A DNA stretch of 7,807 nt, taken from the NCBI GenBank assembly GCA_934271195.1, contig CAKQRB010000068.1, positions 1 through 7,807 on the forward strand. Reading direction: 5' to 3'. Shown here one piece after another: positions 4,764-7,807 of this stretch. The DNA is from an uncultured Alphaproteobacteria bacterium (GTDB lineage Bacteria; Pseudomonadota; Alphaproteobacteria; RF32; CAG-239). Position numbers and translations under genes: made by a program. Numbering within the stretch: position 1 is the first letter of the stretch; every line of letters starts with the position of its first letter. Under the pieces are notes generated by a model. The model did no database searches and was not told the origin of the DNA. It worked only from the letters and a program-made list of their open reading frames with translations.

Positions 4764-5500
4764 TATTTTCCTTTACGGGCATTCAGATATTGTTCCAACA
4801 GCGCCAGTTCCTCTCGCGTATTGGCTCCGGCGACTTCTTCGGCGCTGCATTCAACCATGCCGCATTTCATGCCGTGGCGGTTGGCAATGCCGACAACATC
4901 TGTTAAATAATATTCGCCGGCAGCGTTTTCATTACTGACTGCGCCCAAAAGTTCAAACATTTTCGAGCTATCAAAGCACATGCAGCCGGAATTGCACAGG
5001 TTTATCTGGCGTTGTTCTTCCGTGGCGTCTTTATACTCGACAATTTCTTTCAGCTCGTCGCCGTGCATAATCAGGCGACCGTAACGCGCCGGATCCTGCG
5101 GACGAAAGCCTAGAACAACAACCGCATAGCCTTCGCGGCGTTTTTGAACAGCCTTCAAAAACGTTTCCCGCGTAATAATTGGGCTGTCGCCGAAAATAAC
5201 CAGAACATCGCCTTCAAAACCACAGAGGTTTTTGCGAGCTGACAAAACGGCATGTCCCGTACCAAGCTGTTTTTCCTGCACGGCGGTTTCATAGGGCGCA
5301 ACCTCTTTGGCAACCATCTGGCCATCCGGCGCAATGACGGTAATGATTTTGTCGGCACCCAAGTTTTCTAGCGTTTCAATGATATGGCGAATCATCGGTT
5401 TGCCGTTCAGCGGCATCATGACTTTCGGCAGATCTGACTTCATGCGTGTTCCTTTGCCGGCGCCGAGAATAATGGCGGCGATTTTTTTACTGTTATTCAT
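4763..5500 (-). CDS. GlmU-type nucleotidyltransferase, pyrophosphorylase domain only
   Basis: A 245-residue protein covering only the N-terminal uridylyltransferase half of GlmU, the half that makes UDP-GlcNAc from GlcNAc-1-phosphate and UTP. Signatures in order are LGAGKGTRM at 12-20 (nucleotide loop, with G for the common A at 13) and PKV at 25-27 (K26 binding phosphate). Next come QLGTGHAV at 78-85, GDSP at 104-107 (D105, metal), YGR at 140-142, EYKDATEEQRQI at 155-166 and GEYYLTD at 195-201. The last is AGANTR at 224-229 (N227, metal). Spacing matches E. coli GlmU so well that D105 and N227 carry the same numbers. The left-handed beta-helix acetyltransferase half is absent and the frame ends cleanly, so this is a single-domain enzyme rather than a truncation artefact. 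The true substrate could be another sugar phosphate. It is first in the operon with the four-Cys protein and pepF; the start ATG 5500 has GGAG 11 bases upstream. Confidence 0.85.
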   Translation of the reverse strand: MNNSKKIAAIILGAGKGTRMKSDLPKVMMPLNGKPMIRHIIETLENLGADKIITVIAPDGQMVAKEVAPYETAVQEKQLGTGHAVLSARKNLCGFEGDVLVIFGDSPIITRETFLKAVQKRREGYAVVVLGFRPQDPARYGRLIMHGDELKEIVEYKDATEEQRQINLCNSGCMCFDSSKMFELLGAVSNENAAGEYYLTDVVGIANRHGMKCGMVECSAEEVAGANTREELALLEQYLNARKGK

Positions 5501-5524
5501 TATCTTTCTATCTCCAATTCAAAA

Positions 5525-5552
5525 ATTATGATAATTTTAATAATTCGTACAA
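5525..5552 (-). promoter_or_regulatory. Possible promoter of the nucleotidyltransferase-pepF operon
   Basis: Read on the minus strand, TTGTAC (5552-5547) and CATAAT (5530-5525) are separated by 16 bases, a weak -35 and a good -10. They lie in the short AT-rich gap between divergent genes. A plus-strand TACAAT at 5548-5553 could be the -10 of the DUF2207 gene, so the two promoters may overlap. All are guesses from consensus. Confidence 0.35.
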
Positions 5553-5597
5553 TACAATAACATCTATATCTATTTGGTTAACATAAGGCATTATTTT

Positions 5598-7673
5598 ATG
5601 AGAAAACATTTTTTTGCAATATATTTCATTGCAGCAGCCCTGATGACGGTGCATAACTCTTATGCCGGAACGCAGGAGGTGATGTCACTGGAAGAAGCCA
5701 ATCGCGTGCGCCAGAGCAGCGTTTTGCCGGAGGGGCGGACGGACTCTACAGAGGTCAGTTTTTCTTCGCCCAAAGAAATGTTTAATTATATGAAAAACAG
5801 GCTCAAGGGTGCGATTGTAACCAAATATGATCCGGCCAGCGCCTCTAACGGCAGTACAGCAACCAGCGTTGACGAGGATCCGTTGCCGCAGGATATGGAA
5901 GCCCAGAAATCTACTTTTCAGAAAATTTACGAAGACGCCATCAAGCGGATTGAAAACGAAGACAATTCTCCGGCGGCCGTTCCGGCGTCCTTTTCGTCAG
6001 AAATCAGACAAAGCGCTCCGGCCGCCCGCGTTGACACCATAGACATTTTGCTGCCGCCGCTGAACGAGCATGTGAGAGTGCCGGCTTTTGAGCATATTCC
6101 TTATTTGTTTTCCCAGATAGAGATTTTACCTGATGGACTGATTAAAGTAGAGGAAACGGTTATTGTTATCGCCAACGGCATTAAGCTCAAAACGCCGCTG
6201 GTTCTGCCTATTCCCAGCCGTGTTTACTCCCGCGACGGCAAAGCCCGTAACACAGATGCCAGTCTTATCGGCGTGACCATCAACGATATGCCGGTGGAAT
6301 ATAAAATCGACCGGCGCGGCGGCTCGACGCTGCTTATGCCCAAAAAGAATTTTGCATTGGAAAACGGCGTTTACCGCTATGTCTTTACTTATATCATTGA
6401 CAGGCAGATTTGGAGCTATCCGGATTTTGACGAGCTTTACTGGAATGTGACCGGCGGCGCTTGGAATTTGGTAGTTGTCCGTGCCGGCGCAACAATTATA
6501 CTGCCGCGCGGGACTAATCCTATTGCTCAAAGTCTGGCTATCGGGTATCCGGGCCGGCTGCGGATTGACAACGGCATTATCACACGTGACGCACCAAACT
6601 CAGTCGGCTTTGTGGCGCAAGAACCGCTGTTTTTGGCCGAAAGTATGTATATAGGCGTGGAAATTCCTAAAGGCGTGATTACGGCACCGACTTTGTCTAA
6701 CCGGATTGCTTGGGCAATTGCCGATTATGGCGACATTATTTTTGCGTTTGTCGGCCTGCTGATTGTGCTTGGCGCGTATATGGCCTCGTGGAAATATATT
6801 CAAAAGAACCCGAAAAAAGTTTCTTTCTCTCTCAAAAAAACGCCGATGATGCTACGATATCTGGCCAAAGGGATTTATGATAAAGTCAGCTTCGGGGCTT
6901 TTCTGCTGGATTTATTCAAGAAAAATATTATTGACATTCAGCAGTCGGACGACAATATCCTTTTGGTCAAAAAAACCGACAATCTGAAGCTTTTGAACAA
7001 AAACGAGCAAAATGCCGTTGAGGAACTTTTTGGCAAAAAAGATGCTGTCTTGCAAGTCAAAGGAAATTTGCTCAAACTCAAAAGAGCATATCGTCACATC
7101 GGGCAGGATTTGAAGAGTAAATTCAACTTTTTTGTCCTCAGGCTCAATTCCGGCTATTTATTGTTCAGTATCGGCATGCTGCTGATGACGGAATGGTTTA
7201 TTGCCATGCTTTTTCCCGATACGATACAGATTTTTGTGTCTTTGTTATCAACAACCATCGCTTTTGGCTTTTATCTGGTTTTCTTCAGCATTCGTTGGAA
7301 AAACAAGCTTATAAACATTTTTTGCAAAGCTTTTGCTCTTTTGTTTATGGTTCTGAGCTTTATTATCTTTTGTGCCAAAGTCAGCATGTGGTCAGCTCTT
7401 TTGCTCTGCGCTACCATGGTGGTTATTCTTTTCTTCAGCCGCAAATATACGCAAAGAAGCGGCCTGATGCAGGGACATATTACCGATGCGCGCGGCTATG
7501 CAGACTATCTGACACAAAATCGCGAGAATATTATACTCGGCAAAGACTTTATCAATCAACAAGCCAATATTCTGGCTTTGGAAGTTGACAAACTGTATCC
7601 AAAGGACAACTCAAATGTTAAGGATTATTACAAGCTTGACATTGTCAAAGAGATTATCAGTAAGATGTCATAA
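5598..7673 (+). CDS. DUF2207 family exported multi-span membrane protein
   Basis: A 691-residue protein from ATG 5598, chosen because AAGG (5585-5588) lies 9 bases upstream and the protein then begins with a classic signal peptide (MRKHFFAIYFIAAALMT..., likely cut after SYA near residue 24). A TTG 24 bases earlier is poorer. Residues of about 25-145 are Ser/Pro/Asp/Glu-rich and probably unstructured. From about 150 to 370 comes the extracytoplasmic beta-rich DUF2207 domain, with the tell-tale DELYWNVTGGAW at 278-289. A membrane span follows at about 378-400. A cytoplasmic segment (PMMLRYLAKGIYDKVSFGA, then LLDLFKKNIIDIQ) has the usual winged-helix-like DUF2207 pattern. About four spans lie between 519 and 612, then a soluble tail with GHITDARGYADYLTQ. 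Family function is unknown. The long disordered N-terminal linker is a notable extra. Transcribed alone, divergent from the operon. Confidence 0.9.
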   Translation: MRKHFFAIYFIAAALMTVHNSYAGTQEVMSLEEANRVRQSSVLPEGRTDSTEVSFSSPKEMFNYMKNRLKGAIVTKYDPASASNGSTATSVDEDPLPQDMEAQKSTFQKIYEDAIKRIENEDNSPAAVPASFSSEIRQSAPAARVDTIDILLPPLNEHVRVPAFEHIPYLFSQIEILPDGLIKVEETVIVIANGIKLKTPLVLPIPSRVYSRDGKARNTDASLIGVTINDMPVEYKIDRRGGSTLLMPKKNFALENGVYRYVFTYIIDRQIWSYPDFDELYWNVTGGAWNLVVVRAGATIILPRGTNPIAQSLAIGYPGRLRIDNGIITRDAPNSVGFVAQEPLFLAESMYIGVEIPKGVITAPTLSNRIAWAIADYGDIIFAFVGLLIVLGAYMASWKYIQKNPKKVSFSLKKTPMMLRYLAKGIYDKVSFGAFLLDLFKKNIIDIQQSDDNILLVKKTDNLKLLNKNEQNAVEELFGKKDAVLQVKGNLLKLKRAYRHIGQDLKSKFNFFVLRLNSGYLLFSIGMLLMTEWFIAMLFPDTIQIFVSLLSTTIAFGFYLVFFSIRWKNKLINIFCKAFALLFMVLSFIIFCAKVSMWSALLLCATMVVILFFSRKYTQRSGLMQGHITDARGYADYLTQNRENIILGKDFINQQANILALEVDKLYPKDNSNVKDYYKLDIVKEIISKMS

Positions 7674-7706
7674 ACGCTTTCGGTGTTCTGACAACCGATA
7701 CAAAAA

Positions 7707-7736
7707 AGGAACCCCCACGTAAAACGTGGGGTTCTT
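7707..7736. terminator. Strong hairpin after the DUF2207 gene, probably bidirectional
   Basis: CCCCACGT (7713-7720) pairs with ACGTGGGG (7724-7731) around an AAA loop, extended past one bulged C by GAA/TTC. On the minus strand the stem is followed directly by TTTTTT (7707-7702), an ideal rho-independent terminator for a gene arriving from the right. On the plus strand the tail is only TTCTTC, so it is weaker for the DUF2207 gene. The last 70 bases to the window end hold two small inverted repeats but no gene I can support. Confidence 0.7.
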
Positions 7737-7807
7737 CACATGCGGGTATAACCCTAACAGTGCCAGCGAACGCCTTAAGGGCGCATGACGGTCTGACAGG
7801 GCGAAAA

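Noticed and set aside
5574..5597. TTG start for the DUF2207 gene
   Set aside because: It would place polar residues before the signal peptide and swallow the AAGG ribosome site; ATG 5598 fits both.
6126..6530. 134-codon frame on - inside the DUF2207 gene
   Set aside because: Antisense shadow of the conserved DUF2207 region including the DELYWNVTGG codons; no ribosome site or motif.
7668..7805. 45-codon minus-strand frame running in from the right edge through the hairpin
   Set aside because: It would translate straight through a strong terminator and into the 3' end of the DUF2207 gene; the peptide has no recognisable motif.
7737..7807. tRNA gene or end of a known structural RNA
   Set aside because: No T-loop (TTCRANNC), CCA end or cloverleaf pairing was found on either strand, and I could not match a known RNA by eye.

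Overview
The window reads as two unlike halves. Positions 1 to about 2310 are a strongly AT-rich accessory stretch of very small genes. Positions from about 2316 to the end are better-balanced chromosomal DNA with ordinary housekeeping-type genes. An M3-family oligoendopeptidase F, a GlmU-like nucleotidyltransferase and a DUF2207 membrane protein, with a plain bacterial layout, indicate a Gram-negative bacterium. An uncultured, moderately AT-rich alphaproteobacterium is my best guess, from general gene style rather than any decisive marker.

Accessory half (1-2310, all on +). Two families of roughly 100-115 aa integral membrane proteins alternate. Family A (YIFWP motif, LH-x4-H motif, three predicted membrane spans) occurs at 1-203 (cut by the window edge), 1055-1402 and 1870-2208, plus a 16-codon remnant at 2258-2308. 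Family B (LFNFPRDPR loop, three predicted spans) occurs at 635-934 and 1421-1738. Between the first A and first B lies an open frame (204-617) with no convincing start codon. It begins with a charged, coil-like segment and ends in a Gly-rich hydrophobic tail, and its base composition falls abruptly near 360. It looks like the displaced C-terminal tip of a larger polymorphic-toxin-like protein. The cassettes are separated by a repeated 60-bp module (979-1038 and 1791-1850) that joins a 14-bp terminator hairpin to a TATAAT-containing promoter. DNA identity between copies starts and stops abruptly, which suggests growth and diversification by recombination. The best-fitting reading is an orphan toxin-tip/immunity array with membrane immunity proteins. 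No member is one I can name, and the function is inference.

Junction (2316-2555). A small one-span membrane protein of more chromosomal composition follows directly after the family A remnant. It ends at a bidirectional terminator shared with the convergent operon.

Minus-strand operon (5500 to 2554). The order is a stand-alone GlmU-type nucleotidyltransferase domain (245 aa, no acetyltransferase half), a membrane-anchored four-cysteine protein of unknown function, then PepF. Both junctions overlap by one base (TAATG and TGATG), so the three genes are probably co-transcribed and translationally coupled.

Plus-strand gene 5598-7673. This encodes an exported, multi-span DUF2207 protein, read divergently from the operon across a short AT-rich gap that probably holds both promoters. 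It is followed by a strong hairpin (7707-7736) whose U-tract is best placed for a gene converging from beyond the right edge. The last 70 bases hold no gene I can support.
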